This document shows positions 10,331 through 21,005 of a stretch of 64,000 nucleotides of DNA, piece by piece. Source of the stretch: Schizochytrium sp. TIO01 (lineage: Eukaryota > Sar > Bigyra > Thraustochytrida > Thraustochytriidae). The notes under the pieces are model-generated. The model searched no databases and was not told where the DNA came from. It worked only from the letters and a program-made list of their open reading frames with translations. The translations under genes and the position numbers were made by a program. Position 1 is the first letter of the stretch, and every line of letters begins with the position of its first letter. The stretch spans positions 1,073,501 through 1,137,500 of the forward strand of contig SMSO01000005.1 of the NCBI GenBank assembly GCA_004764695.1, in the 5' to 3' direction.

Positions 10331-11304
10331 GAAATGAATTGATAACTCTGGTGAAGAAAACCATCATGTATTACTGCAAAATAATGAAATCAAGACAAAT
10401 TCTATCTACTATCATAGTAGGTACTTCCATCATTTTTTCTTTTCTACAAGGTCAGTGCCTGGCCAGGTGCATGCATACATGATAAATACACTACCTAACT
10501 CTAAATAAGTTTGTGATTGTAAAACTCGGCACCTCTCCCCGCCTGCGACAAATGTGAATCAGCTGCATGATTTGAAATTAGAAATGTGCATTTGGTCAAG
10601 AGAAAAGACTTACTCTAATTCAATATAAAGCAGAAGCCATATTCGGATAAGTAAGTCTTTCTACTCGGAGTCTGGGGAAACCTCAAGTAATTAGACTTTG
10701 AGGCAGGCGCTCTTCGTTGGGGCAGCGAGACTCAAAGCCATTGCAAGATAGGGACTCGGGAGCAGAAACCTTGCGAAACCAGAATCTTTGAACACAACGA
10801 CAGCAGGAATGCATGCACCCAGCTAGGCACCTGGGTGGGTTGCGTGTAGTTTCTCAAGGTACGTACGTAGTAGGTTAGCAGGTGTCTGTCTGCCTACATT
10901 GTGGCAGATAGCTAGCTAGCTGCGTACCAAGTGTCGCTTATCCGCGCAGGTCTTTGTCCTTTCTAGCTGTTGAGCTAGTTCCTATTGCCTTAGCCATAGG
11001 TAGCACTCACTACCCAGTCTTTCAGAATCACAGATTCTTGGTAGTAGCAGCAGTGTAATAGGCTACCACACTTGTGGCTCGCGGGTGGCGTCAGATCCAG
11101 ATTTCACAAGCAAGCGCCTTTGGAGCCTTTGGAGCCTTTTCGGAGTCGTCTTCGAAGTCTTCGAAGTCTTGGTTTTGCAGAGGCTTGCTTAGCTGCCGCG
11201 AGCTCGAGACCTGCACAGAAGCACAGCATTGACAGGCAGGCAGCACAGTCAGTCGATCGTTGGCTGCTGACTTGCGAGCTTGCTGGGTTTGCCGTCAACG
11301 TAGG

Positions 11305-11375
11305 CGAGTAAGTGAGTGAATGAGTGAGTGCGTGAGTGAGTGAGTGAGTGAGTGAGTGAGTGAGTGGGTGAGCGA
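11305..11375. repeat. (GAGT)n microsatellite
   Basis: Near-perfect tandem GAGT/GTGA tetranucleotide with a few substitutions. The same motif, on the opposite strand as ACTC, recurs at 46402-46482. Confidence 0.9.
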
Positions 11376-11535
11376 GGGAGCGAGGGAGGGGTGCCAAAGC
11401 CGACCTCTTGGCCGCTCTTCATCAGCTTCTTCTACGCGGTGTCCTCCAGGCACTTCCGTAGCTTCACATCGCCGACAGTTCTGGTGCCCATCTTCCTAGC
11501 AGGTACCTGGCACAACTTGAGTGAAGCCCTCGTGC

Positions 11536-11630
11536 AATCCATGGAATCCATGGAATCCATGGAATCCATGATTTCCATGAAATCCCATGAAATCCCATGA
11601 AATCCCATGAAATCCCATGAAATCCCATGC
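11536..11630. repeat. GGAATCCAT / GAAATCCCAT minisatellite
   Basis: Three to four copies of a 9-bp unit GGAATCCAT run into about five copies of a related 10-bp unit GAAATCCCAT. Degenerate copies continue to about 11680. No coding role is assigned. Confidence 0.85.
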
Positions 11631-11720
11631 ATGGGTCCGAATGAAATACCGTGAAATCCCATGGATCCGAATGAAATCAGGTGCTACCTAGCAACAAAGA
11701 GCACGAGCATAGGCCAAGTT

Positions 11721-11721
<1 letters not shown>

Positions 11722-11752
<31 letters not shown>

Positions 11753-11755
11753 ACT
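11722..11755. repeat. (GCT)n microsatellite
   Basis: About eleven GCT triplets in intergenic sequence, followed by a shorter GCT run at about 11778-11790. Confidence 0.85.
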
Positions 11756-12089
11756 GCATTCTTCTTGATTGTTTGTTGTTGCTGCTGCTGCACTCCCACG
11801 AGTCAGTCAGACCCGACATTCTCAGATAATCACTGCAAAACAAACTATTTACTACGCCTCCATACCAATCTACAGCCTGCCTGTCTTCTTTCAAAATTAA
11901 TCGTAAGTAAACAAGAGAATCAATCATCTTTCAAAAACCATAACAACAACACTTTCATAAACTAATTTTACTTACTTATTAACAAGAAACGAAAGAGAAA
12001 AGAGCGAAGAATAGAGAGGTATTTATTTACAAATCGGTTCTTGTCTTTCGTTAACATTTGTTCTTCTATAAAAGTTTTACTACAGCACC

Positions 12090-12147
12090 CAAGAAGACGA
12101 AGAAGAAGACGAAGAAGAAGAAAGAAGATCTTTTTCTTCTTCTTCTA
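12090..12147. repeat. GAA tract and CTT tract in inverted orientation
   Basis: A GAAGAC/GAAGAA run is followed by AGATCT and then a TTCTTCTTCTTCT run, so the two halves can pair as an imperfect hairpin around the AGATCT centre. Confidence 0.7.
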
Positions 12148-12464
12148 ACTACGTCGCTCATTACGCACCTTCCTACTGCTTGCTTACTTACTTACCTACT
12201 TACTCATTTGCTTACCAGTGGTTAGCAAGCCACTAGCTAGCCGTCTGCTAGGACCTGCTAGCGGAGGAGAACCGGCTCGAAGGGCGGAGAAGGCTCTGGT
12301 GACGATGGTGCAGAGCCCGAGCAGAGGCGCCGCGGCCACGAGGCGGAGCGATGGCAGCAGGAGAGCGCCGAGGGATGGATGGTATGACGGCATGTGCGTG
12401 CACCGTCCGCTGCCTGCGAGCTCGCACGCTCGTGAGCGAGCCCACATGAGTTGAAGGTCAAGAC

Positions 12465-12594
12465 GCAGCGGCAGCAGCGGCAGCGGCAGCGGCGGCAGCA
12501 GCGACAACAGCTGCAAGAGCGGCAACAGCGACAGCGAAAGCGACAGCGACAGCGACAGCAGCAGCGGCAACAGCGACAGCAGCAGCAGCAGCAC
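12465..12594. repeat. Degenerate CAG/CGG/GAC trinucleotide tract
   Basis: About 130 bp of imperfect AGC-class triplets, open in several frames on both strands (Gln/Arg, Ser/Asp or Leu/Cys reading). No ATG-initiated frame with non-repetitive conserved sequence is attached, so I treat it as a repeat. Confidence 0.75.
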
Positions 12595-12959
12595 GTCAGC
12601 AGCCAGCTTGTGCCCGAAAGCGGGCGGGCTCGAGAGCAGATGGAGCTTCTCTGAGTAGGGATTCGTCTCACTCAGTCTTGAAGATACCGTGTGCCATTTT
12701 TTGATCTTTGTTTTGGCTACTTTTGGCAGAGAAGAGAACCTCGACGATACTGTTTTCGAGGTAGGCAGCACTAGCAGTAGATAGCATCTCGCTAGGCTGG
12801 GCTCTGCTGTCTATCCATCTGTCTCCAGAAACACAGCGAGTCAGCAAGCTCGCAGATCCACGGGCGGAGGGGAACAGGCGTGTGCAAGCTGGCCTCCATG
12901 TCTCCTTCTCGGCAGGCTCCAGTGCTGCTCTTCTTCTTCTTCAGGATTCATTCTCCAGG

Positions 12960-13147
12960 ATTCATTTTACAGAATTTATTTATTTATTCATTTATTTATT
13001 CAATCTTTAATCCATTCTTTCATTTATTCATTCATATTCAGTCTCCAGAATCTATTCATTCACATTCATTCGTATTCATTCTTCATTCATTCGTATTCAT
13101 TCATATTCAGTCTCCAGAATCTATTCATTCACATTCATTCATTCATG
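12960..13147. repeat. ATTC/TTAT-rich minisatellite with 68-bp duplication
   Basis: A low-complexity TTCATTCATT tract. A segment of about 42 bp containing the non-repetitive core CAGTCTCCAGAATC occurs at 13030 and again at 13098, a 68-bp offset. Confidence 0.8.
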
Positions 13148-13244
13148 CTTAAATTCTTGCTTTCGCTGATTTCCTTTTCTCCACGATAGGAAAGCTTTCA
13201 AGAAAGTCAGTTTGTCTTCATGTCATTCGATCTTTCATGTCATT

Positions 13245-13272
13245 CTTTCTTTCTCTCTCTCTCTCTCTCTTT
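13245..13272. repeat. (CT)n microsatellite
   Basis: A short pure TTTC/CT dinucleotide tract. Confidence 0.85.
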
Positions 13273-13903
13273 TAAAAATGTAATGGAACATTAGTAAGCA
13301 GGTACGTACTCCGTGTACTTCCAACCGAATCGACTAAATCGAATGAAAACTACGATAACCTTCTCAATAATGATCCCAAACTAACTTTTTCCATTTCACA
13401 ACTCACCACAATACTCCTAACACCCCTTATGAAACTCCTACCACATCTGCCGACGACCGCGAATTTCTCTTGGCGGCCCAAGTTTCGCCGACCGGGAGAT
13501 CATGCGCCCCTGAGCATGAGGAGAAAGCAGGCGCCAGGATCCTCTTGGCGGCAAATCGGGGAAATTGGGGGGGGCGCTGCTGCACTGGGTAATATAAGGG
13601 GGAAAAGCGAAAGGAAACGAAAGGGATTAATAAATTAAATTGACGAAGAAGAGTGAGCGGAAGAACTCGACAACTCGACTCGAGAATCGGACCTCGAGAC
13701 CGGCGCCGGAGGGAGCGACGATATAGCTGAGGCTGGTCTATTGCATCATCATCCTTGCGTCCGGTTTGGGTTGGCTTTTTCACTGTGCTTGGATTGAGTA
13801 GTTTCAAGCGGTGAAAGTTAGAAGTTGCTGTGAAAGTTACTCTGGTAAAGAGGCATGCGTAGAAGCACCTAAGGAATAGAGTAGGAGTAGTTTGTGCTTT
13901 TAA

Positions 13904-13923
13904 AAGAGAGAGAGAGAGAGAGA
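13904..13923. repeat. (AG)n microsatellite
   Basis: A pure AG dinucleotide run about 700 bp upstream of the adenylate kinase start. Confidence 0.85.
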
Positions 13924-14610
13924 ATGAACGATCGAGTTGACGATTTCTTCGAGAGACTTTGACGCAACAATCATCGATTGACAGAGAGCACAGAATCTAA
14001 GACCGTACGTAGGCCGAGGCCGCTATTGCGACGCGGGGCGGGGGCGCGGCGTGGGGAGGAGAGGTGAAGACTGGTTTAGCTGCAGAGAACGGTGACTGAC
14101 GCTTGACGAATTGCTAAATGAACGAACGAATTGATGCACGCACGCATGGATGATGCTTTCGATGTTGGATGAACTTTGGGGTTTGCTTGCGGTGACACTG
14201 TGCTGGTGAATCTATGGGGACCGCCGCCATGATGATTGGTTGATGGACTGATCTGGCTCTTGGCGATGACAACTGCGTGTGCGCTTGGAAATTGCTGCGG
14301 ACTTGGATCTGATGATCTTTGTTCATTGAATAAAATATGTACAATTCGTATTGCTTGCACGTATCTTTAATTGGATATTGTTACATGACGCAATGTTACT
14401 CAAACATGCGCTGTAAACATGCACGGTAATCATGACCATATTGGTATTGCATGCCGGAGTACAATTTTGACCCTCTTGTGAAATTATATGATCAACCCCG
14501 TGGAACGAATTTCGTGACTTCCGGCTGATGTGTTGATGGATATCTATTTACACTATTTATTTGTGTGATTGACAAAACACAGAGTTCTTTTTTACAAACC
14601 AACTAGCACT

Positions 14611-15552
14611 ATGAGCATCGCAGAAAAGCTTGAGGGCTTCACCACCGGCCAGCTCCTTGAGGAGCTCCGCAACCGTGTGCGCTGTGCCGAGAAGACCACC
14701 AAGACCCGCGCTATCCTCGTCGGCCCCCCCGGTACGTATTTTTTGTTAATGAACAGCTATCATGGCGATACTCAAGGTCGCTCTTGGCTTCTGTAATAAA
14801 TTCTAATACTTGCCAGCGAGCATAAAAAGACATGAGTACTGTTGATGATGTGGACCTTTTAACTAACATGAGCGGATGATATCTGAATCGCAACCATTTG
14901 TCTACGATTGCCTTATATCATGCAAAATTGAACAGGATGTGGCAAGGGTACCCAGAGCCCCAAGCTCCGCTTCCACTACTGTGCCTGCCACTTGGCTACC
15001 GGTGACATGCTCCGCGAGGCTGTCGCTGCTGGCACCCCGCTCGGCCTCAAGGCTAAGAGCATCATGGAGGCTGGCAAGCTCGTCGATGATGACCTTGTCG
15101 TCGGTCTCATCAAGGAGAACATCAACACCCCTGCCTGTGCCAAGGGTTTCCTCCTCGATGGATTCCCCCGCAACGTGAAGCAGGCCAAGATGCTCGACGA
15201 GGTTCTTGCCGAGCAGGGCGAGAAGATCGATAACGTTGTCAACTTCCAGGTTGACGACGAGGTTCTTGTCGAGCGCATCACCGGCCGCCGTATCCACAAG
15301 GCTTCCGGCCGCAGCTACCACGTCAAGTTCAACCCCCCCAAGGTTGAGGGCAAGGACGACATCACTGGTGAGCCCCTCATCCAGCGCCCGGATGACAACG
15401 AGAACACCCTCCGTACCCGCCTCGAGACCTTCCACGAGCAGACCCGCCCGGTCCTTGAGCACTACGGTGACCGTGTGGCCAGCGTTGACGCCATGCAGGA
15501 CATTAACAAGGTCTTTGCTGACATCAAGAAGGCTATGGGCTCCAACAACTAA
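14611..15552 (+). CDS. ADK: Adenylate kinase, long-LID AK2 type, one intron
   Basis: Catalyses ATP + AMP = 2 ADP. Exons are 14611-14731 and 14936-15552; the 204-bp intron (14732-14935) begins GTACGT and ends ACAG. Splicing gives 245 aa and restores the P-loop GPPGCGKGT at 38-46, with the intron splitting the Gly41 codon, so the intron is required. Other visible motifs: ATGDMLR of the AMP-binding lid, FLLDGFPR, and a full-length LID with GRRIHKASGRSYHVKFNPP followed by DDITGEPL, which matches AK2 more closely than short-LID AK1. The LID lacks the cysteines of zinc-type bacterial enzymes. Codon use in exon 2 is strongly biased to C- and G-ending codons compared with neighbouring genes, which suggests high expression. 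The N-terminus is short and shows no obvious signal, so cytosol versus mitochondrial intermembrane space is undecided. Confidence 0.95.
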
Positions 15553-16864
15553 ATAATTTACACTCCCTTTTTACACTATGCATCTTGATATCTTCTTCTC
15601 CTCATGAGAATTATCGTTTCATGATGACCATGACGTTCTGCCGTCTCAAAAAGATTAGAATATGAGAATTCACTGCGGCAGACAAGGTGGCTATTGCAAT
15701 TCATGTCTGTCCTTGCAAATATGAGTCGTGCTTGGTTTCGTTCGCATCACATCCAGCCCATGACGGCTGGTAACGTAAGGTTCCCTTTCGTCTCCCAAAA
15801 CCTTTTCATAATCAGTTTATCAAATGTCGCGGCTGGCCATTCGTAATTACCTAACTTACGTAAAGTCTTAATATAGTTAATTATTTGGACGTTTGCTTCA
15901 CATTTTACAAGTTTACAAGTTTTATGCTTCGATAAGTTTTATTTATAGCGATGGTTGCATGAGTTTCTTGGTCTTATTTCTTACGCACTGGTGCAGCATA
16001 TCTTCAAGTCTAGATCAAGTGTCTTTTCGTATCAGTAGATTGACATCACTGGCAAGATTCAATTGTATTATAATAGAGCTGTCTACCCTAGGCTGTTGTT
16101 GAATTTGGTTTCTATTGTAGTGACTACTGCAAATTTGGAAATATGTTGAACCTTAATACAAAAAAATGTCAGAGTTGCACGTTTCCTGGCTATTCTTTCA
16201 TTCGGTTTAGAATTTTGACTTTTGCACATCGGAAGTGCCCAAAAGACGTTACTAGTTTCAAGTCCAATTCAACAAATTCATGAGAAGTCAGTGGGCAAAA
16301 GCGTCCCCGCGTTTTCTGTTTCACTGCTTCACCTGCTTAGTAGTGGTCGAGTCACCAAAGGTTTGTGATGGTCGGCTATCTATGGAAGGCCGATTCTTTT
16401 CACAGCCAAATGCTCAGCTCGTTCTCAAGTGATGTGCAGCACTGTTTTTGCAAAGCTCCATCAGGTGCGGACCGTGCTCATGGCAAAGCTCGCTTTTTTT
16501 CATGCTTCTGGTAGAGCAGCGAAAGCCTTGCCCTCACTCAGTACATGAGGTTTTTCTCAGCGCTTTGCTACTTGCAGCTGAATTTAAACTTATGAATATG
16601 TAACAGCACTTACGTGCTGCAATTGCCGCATAACGCCTAGCAATGCCCTGGCGGATCGGCTAATGCGTTGAAAACCTGTTTGCGGCAGTTTCCTCTTGCC
16701 TGGCCTTGTCTTGTCAGGTTTGTGTTTGTGCATGAGCTGCTCTGCTCTGCGAGTATCGGCATTCTCTTCAAGGAACTCTGTTATCTGTACGATCTGACTG
16801 GACGCTTCTTCTCACCACCTGCTAGCTATTACCGGTGTCTGGAGATAAGATTTTAACCATCAAT

Positions 16865-16933
16865 GTTTAGTTTTAGTTTTAGTTTTAGTTTTAGTTTTAG
16901 TTTTAGTTTTAGTTTTAGTTTTAGTTTTAGTTT
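16865..16933. repeat. (TTTTAG)n hexanucleotide tract
   Basis: About eleven tandem TTTTAG units (GTTTTA in another phase), nearly perfect. It is similar in shape but not identical to TTTAGGG-type telomere repeats, and lies between two genes. Confidence 0.9.
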
Positions 16934-17729
16934 ATTTATAACAGGTCCTACTACATCAGTAACATGGTGTTTTCGAGGGACCTCACCTGCAAAGGCTTGA
17001 AGAACTTCATCGGAACTAATAGCGCCTGCACACAATACTTTCTTGCTCGCAGAAAGCAAACGTGCCATAAAGCGCGAGTGTCTGTGCATAGAAAAGCTCA
17101 CCTCGCCTGTCTTTTTATAAGTCTAGTAGTCTTTTACAATAAGATTAAAATCATTACAAATTTCTAAAATAGCAAATGGTAAATAATAAACGAAAAGTGC
17201 GACCAAGCAAAAGATCGGCTGAGCCTAATTGAACACCATATCTGCATAAATCAGTCGCTAATTATTGAAAGATTAGGGGCCCGTGTCGCGCTCTGTCTCC
17301 AGCCCGGCTCGATTATCGAACTAAAGTGATAATTTGATATTGCCAGATTTATTCTTAACCCACCTACCTATACGAAGCGATTAGGGGTCTTCCTTTGTGA
17401 GTCATAAGTTAGTCGATTGTGGAAACTGGAGAGCCTCGTGGTTCGGCTATTCAACTTCTGAAAATCAATGATGGCTGGCTGGAAACCATGCGTTTGGAGA
17501 CGTTTTATAATAATAGCGGCCGGGTCTTGAAGTTATTGTTTGTCAACTTGCCAATAGAGGATAAACTTTTGAAAGGTATTCATTCTGTAACAATTCTCAA
17601 ATTTAAAGATGAAAGCGCCACGAAATATAATTAGTAACTCCTGCAAACGCCTATTTTCTAATTTCTCGCATCAAACAGAAGGATTGACGCTAGACTCTAG
17701 CTTCGTCACTTTAGGCCTGCTGATGGTGT

Positions 17730-17831
17730 CTCCACATCTTTTTATCTTTTCTCATAGCTAAGAAACTGGGAAGTCTCAAGAAATATCAATAGTATTTATT
17801 ACCATGTTCAAAGATAAAAAAGATGTGGAGG
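17730..17831. repeat. Inverted repeat with ~21-bp arms
   Basis: The arm 17730-17750 (CTCCACATCTTTTTATC...) is nearly the reverse complement of 17810-17831, with a ~60-bp spacer. Function unknown; possibly a small hairpin or remnant of a mobile element. Confidence 0.65.
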
Positions 17832-18240
17832 CCCCCTCTTTTTCTTTTCATTTTTTCAAATTAACATTGAAAAATAATCAAATACAATGAAACACGATGA
17901 AATAGAATAGAATATAATTATAAATAAAAATTCAATTTATCTTTTTAATTAAAATACTTATTACTATTAAAAATGGAGCCTTCTGTTTCGTACGTGACGA
18001 AACCGCTACCAACATCTTCAGGAATGGACATCACTCGCTCGCTTTGCAGCAGACCACACCAGAGTCAGTGCGGCTTCTTCGGTTTCTGAAGGCATGAGGC
18101 GTGCACACATTCATTTAAGAATAACTCACGTACACATGAAATTCCAGTCGCCAATTTAATGTAAAGCAGCATTTAGATGCACACAGCGAAGCAGAACCGC
18201 AAAGTCCCTTTCTCAGGACTGCAAGCAATTGATAGGTATC

Positions 18241-19959
18241 ATGCTGTCCTTACAGCAAGAGGGCGACGTAAAGACTGCGGAAAGCGGCAGAGGCGATGTC
18301 GAGGGCAAGGAGTCTAGCACATTCGACTCGCCTGATGACTGTTGCCTTCCGGTGCCTCCACGTGCAAAGAACGCTGGAATGCAAGATTTCAACAACAATA
18401 ATGCAGTTATTGTAGACGCGACTACGAGCGAGACAAACTCAAAGAATAGCATCACTCTGAAAAAGTCGTTGTCCACATCCTCGACTAACTCCGCAGGCTA
18501 TAAATCACGCCGACGCTGCCAGAATCTTGATGTTCCTTGTGAAGAAGAATTTGAGTCTGCGATTGACTTCGACTTTGATGGTGATTTTGAAGATCGTGAA
18601 AAGGAAGACATGACTGCGGAGCACATTCGTAGACTCTCTGATTACACTTTGCGAAAGACCAAGGACAATTCTGTTGAGAGCAAAGAAGAAAGCCCTAGCC
18701 GGCCTCAATCTTGTCGCGGTTCTGTAATCAGCCCTGCCTCCGCTTTGGCATCTCGCTTGGCCAATCTTGGTGGCCTAAACTCGGAAATCGATGCACTCTT
18801 GCAAGATTCTCAGATGCTTACTGAGCACACTCTTGCGGATCCAGAACTCCAGGCCGAGCCTGTGCAGCGACACTTGTCGATCCAACAAGAGATCAAAACG
18901 ATCCGTGATATCCAACATGCGAGTACTCAAAAGTACGTGGAAAAAATCCTTGAGCTCGAGCGATTTCTTAATACTGAGCAAGAAAGGCGTAAGACTGCTG
19001 AGCATGCGCTTTCTAAAGCCCAGGAAAATTTTGATAACACTCTTCAGGAGCTTGAGAGAGAACTCTCCGATCTGCGCCTCAACGCTGCCATGTTACATCG
19101 ATCTCTTGTGCAGCGACAGAAACACATTGAAGCCATTACTACGAAGTTCAAGAGTGTTCAAGTGCAAAAGGACGAGCTTCAAACCAAATGCCAGGCCGCT
19201 GAGAAGGAAATCAAACATCTTCGTCATGTCATCGCGGTAAAGAATTCCCTCCAGCAGCACTTGTCAGTTGACACATCGCCTATGACGTCAGAATCTTCAA
19301 AAGCCTCCTCTAAAGGCTCCCGTAGCAGTAAGCATGATTCTGATGGCGGGGAGCGTCGACGCAATGGGTTGCGATGGCTTCCACATTTGCGCCGATCTGG
19401 CACCAAATCGGGAAGTCAGTCTCCCACATCCCCAGCGTCCTCTCAAGATCGCTTCAAATCCCTCAATTTTCTTGGACGAAGACCATCCACTCCAGCATCT
19501 TCAATGTCATCCATGTCGAACGAAATAAAGTCTCTTGGTCACATGAGTCGTAAGGCCACAACCCCAATGCCGAGTACGACATCTTTGATGGCAGAAGATC
19601 AGCCTGAAGCCAAGTCCCTAGGCTTGCTTGGCCGTAAGTCCACCACACCTGCGCGTACAAGTGTAGGTACCTCTGCTGGGGAGAAGTTCAAGTCTCTTTC
19701 ATTCTTGGGTCGCAAATCTACAACTCCTTTACCCTCAACTTCGTCCACAATTCATGAGAATACACCTAAATCTCTCGGCCTCATGGGTCCTAAGGCCACC
19801 ATGCCTGCGCGCACCTGGTGCCTCCCAGAAGAGGTATTGGAAGAGGAAGAAGAACCCAAGTCTCTAGGTTTACTTGGTCGCAGGCCATCCTCCCCAGCTA
19901 AGATGCTGACTTCTGCTCGAACCAGCAAGCACAAAGCAAGCAAGTTTCCGTTTCTCTAA
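18241..19959 (+). CDS. Coiled-coil protein with six C-terminal KSLxxLGRKxTTP repeats, function unknown
   Basis: 572 aa from the first ATG of the frame; no intron is needed. I do not recognise the family. The N-terminal ~210 residues are Ser- and acid-rich. Residues about 214-337 form a strong heptad-type coiled coil (from SIQQEIKTIRDIQ to EKEIKHLRHVI). The rest is basic and Ser/Pro-rich and carries six copies of a motif typified by KSLGLLGRKSTTPA, starting near nt 19456, 19528, 19612, 19690, 19768 and 19858, spaced 24-30 residues apart. Most copies have a basic residue pair followed by a TP or SP site, as would suit a basophilic or proline-directed kinase; this is inference. The protein ends HKASKFPFL. 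A cytoskeletal or scaffold role is possible but not shown. Confidence 0.85.
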   Translation: MLSLQQEGDVKTAESGRGDVEGKESSTFDSPDDCCLPVPPRAKNAGMQDFNNNNAVIVDATTSETNSKNSITLKKSLSTSSTNSAGYKSRRRCQNLDVPCEEEFESAIDFDFDGDFEDREKEDMTAEHIRRLSDYTLRKTKDNSVESKEESPSRPQSCRGSVISPASALASRLANLGGLNSEIDALLQDSQMLTEHTLADPELQAEPVQRHLSIQQEIKTIRDIQHASTQKYVEKILELERFLNTEQERRKTAEHALSKAQENFDNTLQELERELSDLRLNAAMLHRSLVQRQKHIEAITTKFKSVQVQKDELQTKCQAAEKEIKHLRHVIAVKNSLQQHLSVDTSPMTSESSKASSKGSRSSKHDSDGGERRRNGLRWLPHLRRSGTKSGSQSPTSPASSQDRFKSLNFLGRRPSTPASSMSSMSNEIKSLGHMSRKATTPMPSTTSLMAEDQPEAKSLGLLGRKSTTPARTSVGTSAGEKFKSLSFLGRKSTTPLPSTSSTIHENTPKSLGLMGPKATMPARTWCLPEEVLEEEEEPKSLGLLGRRPSSPAKMLTSARTSKHKASKFPFL

Positions 19960-20188
19960 ATAAGCCCTTGAGAAAACCTATGATCTCCTTGTTGCTCTGC
20001 TGAAAATTCAACAATCATGCTCTCAACGGGTGAAAGCAGTCATCATGCTAGGCATACAAAGAAGGAGACCTTCTCCGTCAATGAGAAAGAAAAAAATAAT
20101 CTGCTCGCACAAATAAATTCTTCCACGCACTTTTGTCGATGCCTATATAAACCATAAGAAAACTTCGTAAACTACCTGTTTCTTACAC

Positions 20189-20401
20189 CTATTCTTGCTC
20201 GTTCCTGTACTTTTGTAAAGCTATTAGCTTGTTTGTCATTGTGGCTTTTCTCACATAAGCTGTGTCTACCAAAAGAGCTTGAATTACCCCATCACAAGGC
20301 TTCAAGCTAGTAATAATTGCTTGAACCTGCGACCTGATTAGCCGAGGGCTGGTCCAGAAGATAAAGGTAAAAGTAAAAGAGTGTTTGAACCTGCAATTCA
20401 A
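20189..20401 (-). pseudogene. Possible C-terminal remnant of a vWA paralogue
   Basis: The minus-strand translation contains SLKPCDGVIQALLVDTAYV, which resembles the C-terminal segment FLMKPCDKVIFRGKRDVSYD of the vWA gene at 22679-23652. The similarity is short. It is made more credible by lying on the same strand as, and downstream of, the better-supported relic at 20832-21005. It could be chance. Confidence 0.35.
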
Positions 20402-20831
20402 ACTATGTCAATTAAATTGAGCAATCTGCTGACCTCGACTTCAAATTAAAGCAATTAATTGTCTAAATTAACGTCAATGCCATAGGGAATCTAATTCTTT
20501 GAGGATAGGCAATGTACATGATCAAAGTTTCGGTTACGCCTTGTTCGCATGTTCCATCGCTTGAATACCCCATCATAGTGAATGAAGAAGACATACTTGA
20601 TCGTATCGCACAGAAGCATCATACATAATTGAAGTGGTAAGATTAATTCGTTTTCTCACCCTGACTCAAATCTCACCCTTACTTACTCCTCAGACAAAAG
20701 GAAGTTCAACATTGAAAGTGTTATGTATCGTCAAGACTTATACATGTACAACCTAAATTAATGGTCACAGAAACGAATCAATCGAATCCCTTGAGTTCTG
20801 CGTAATAACAGATGAAGCATGTCTTGATCTT

Positions 20832-21005
20832 CTAATCAGAATGAATTAAAATATGAATCATCACCATTAGATCGCTGACTTCATCTGCAAATGTAGTGAG
20901 GAGATCTTTTATGTTAGTTTTCTTGAGAGACTGCATTGTAAGATTATGTACAGCTACTTTTCCCTCAAGCACCAGCAATGAAGCACAAGGCATGTGCACT
21001 TCAGA
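20832..21005 (-). pseudogene. Relic of a vWA-domain paralogue
   Basis: The minus-strand translation reads CASLLVLEGKVAV, then KTNIKDLLTTFADEVSD, then HILIHSD followed by a stop. It aligns co-linearly with GFLVLDRHATLEI, TTNMKELFTTYADKVSD and YIVLFTDG of the vWA protein encoded at 22679-23652. The nucleotide similarity is also visible, for example around the ACT-ACxTxYGCAGAYRARGT stretch. There is no start codon, a deletion between the first two blocks, and a stop where the DG motif should follow, so it is non-functional. It is opposite in orientation to the intact copy, about 2 kb away. Confidence 0.7.

Larger units (their letters stand above)
10331..14610. other. 4.3-kb intergenic region between SWR1 and adenylate kinase, microsatellite-rich
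   Basis: I see no convincing coding sequence. The region contains many simple repeats, listed separately. At 13420-14060 base composition becomes GC-rich, with an 11-bp word CTCTTGGCGGC repeated at 13467 and 13542, a TTTCGCCG between them and a G-rich block at 14029-14058. This is a possible promoter region for the adenylate kinase gene. Short open frames here are low-complexity or lie in repeats and were not called. Confidence 0.6.
15553..18240. other. 2.7-kb intergenic region
   Basis: No recognisable gene. It holds a TTTTAG tract (16865-16933), an inverted repeat (17730-17831) and AT-rich sequence at 17840-17970. A 71-codon open frame at 17419-17634 begins only with GTG and resembles nothing I know, so it is not called. 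Confidence 0.6.

Noticed and set aside
12196-12771. Overlapping open frames of 65-190 codons on both strands
   Set aside because: They run through the CAG-class triplet tract and their flanks look random; no conserved domain.
17419-17634. 71-codon open frame with plausible composition
   Set aside because: Only a GTG start, no similarity recognised and no support from neighbours.
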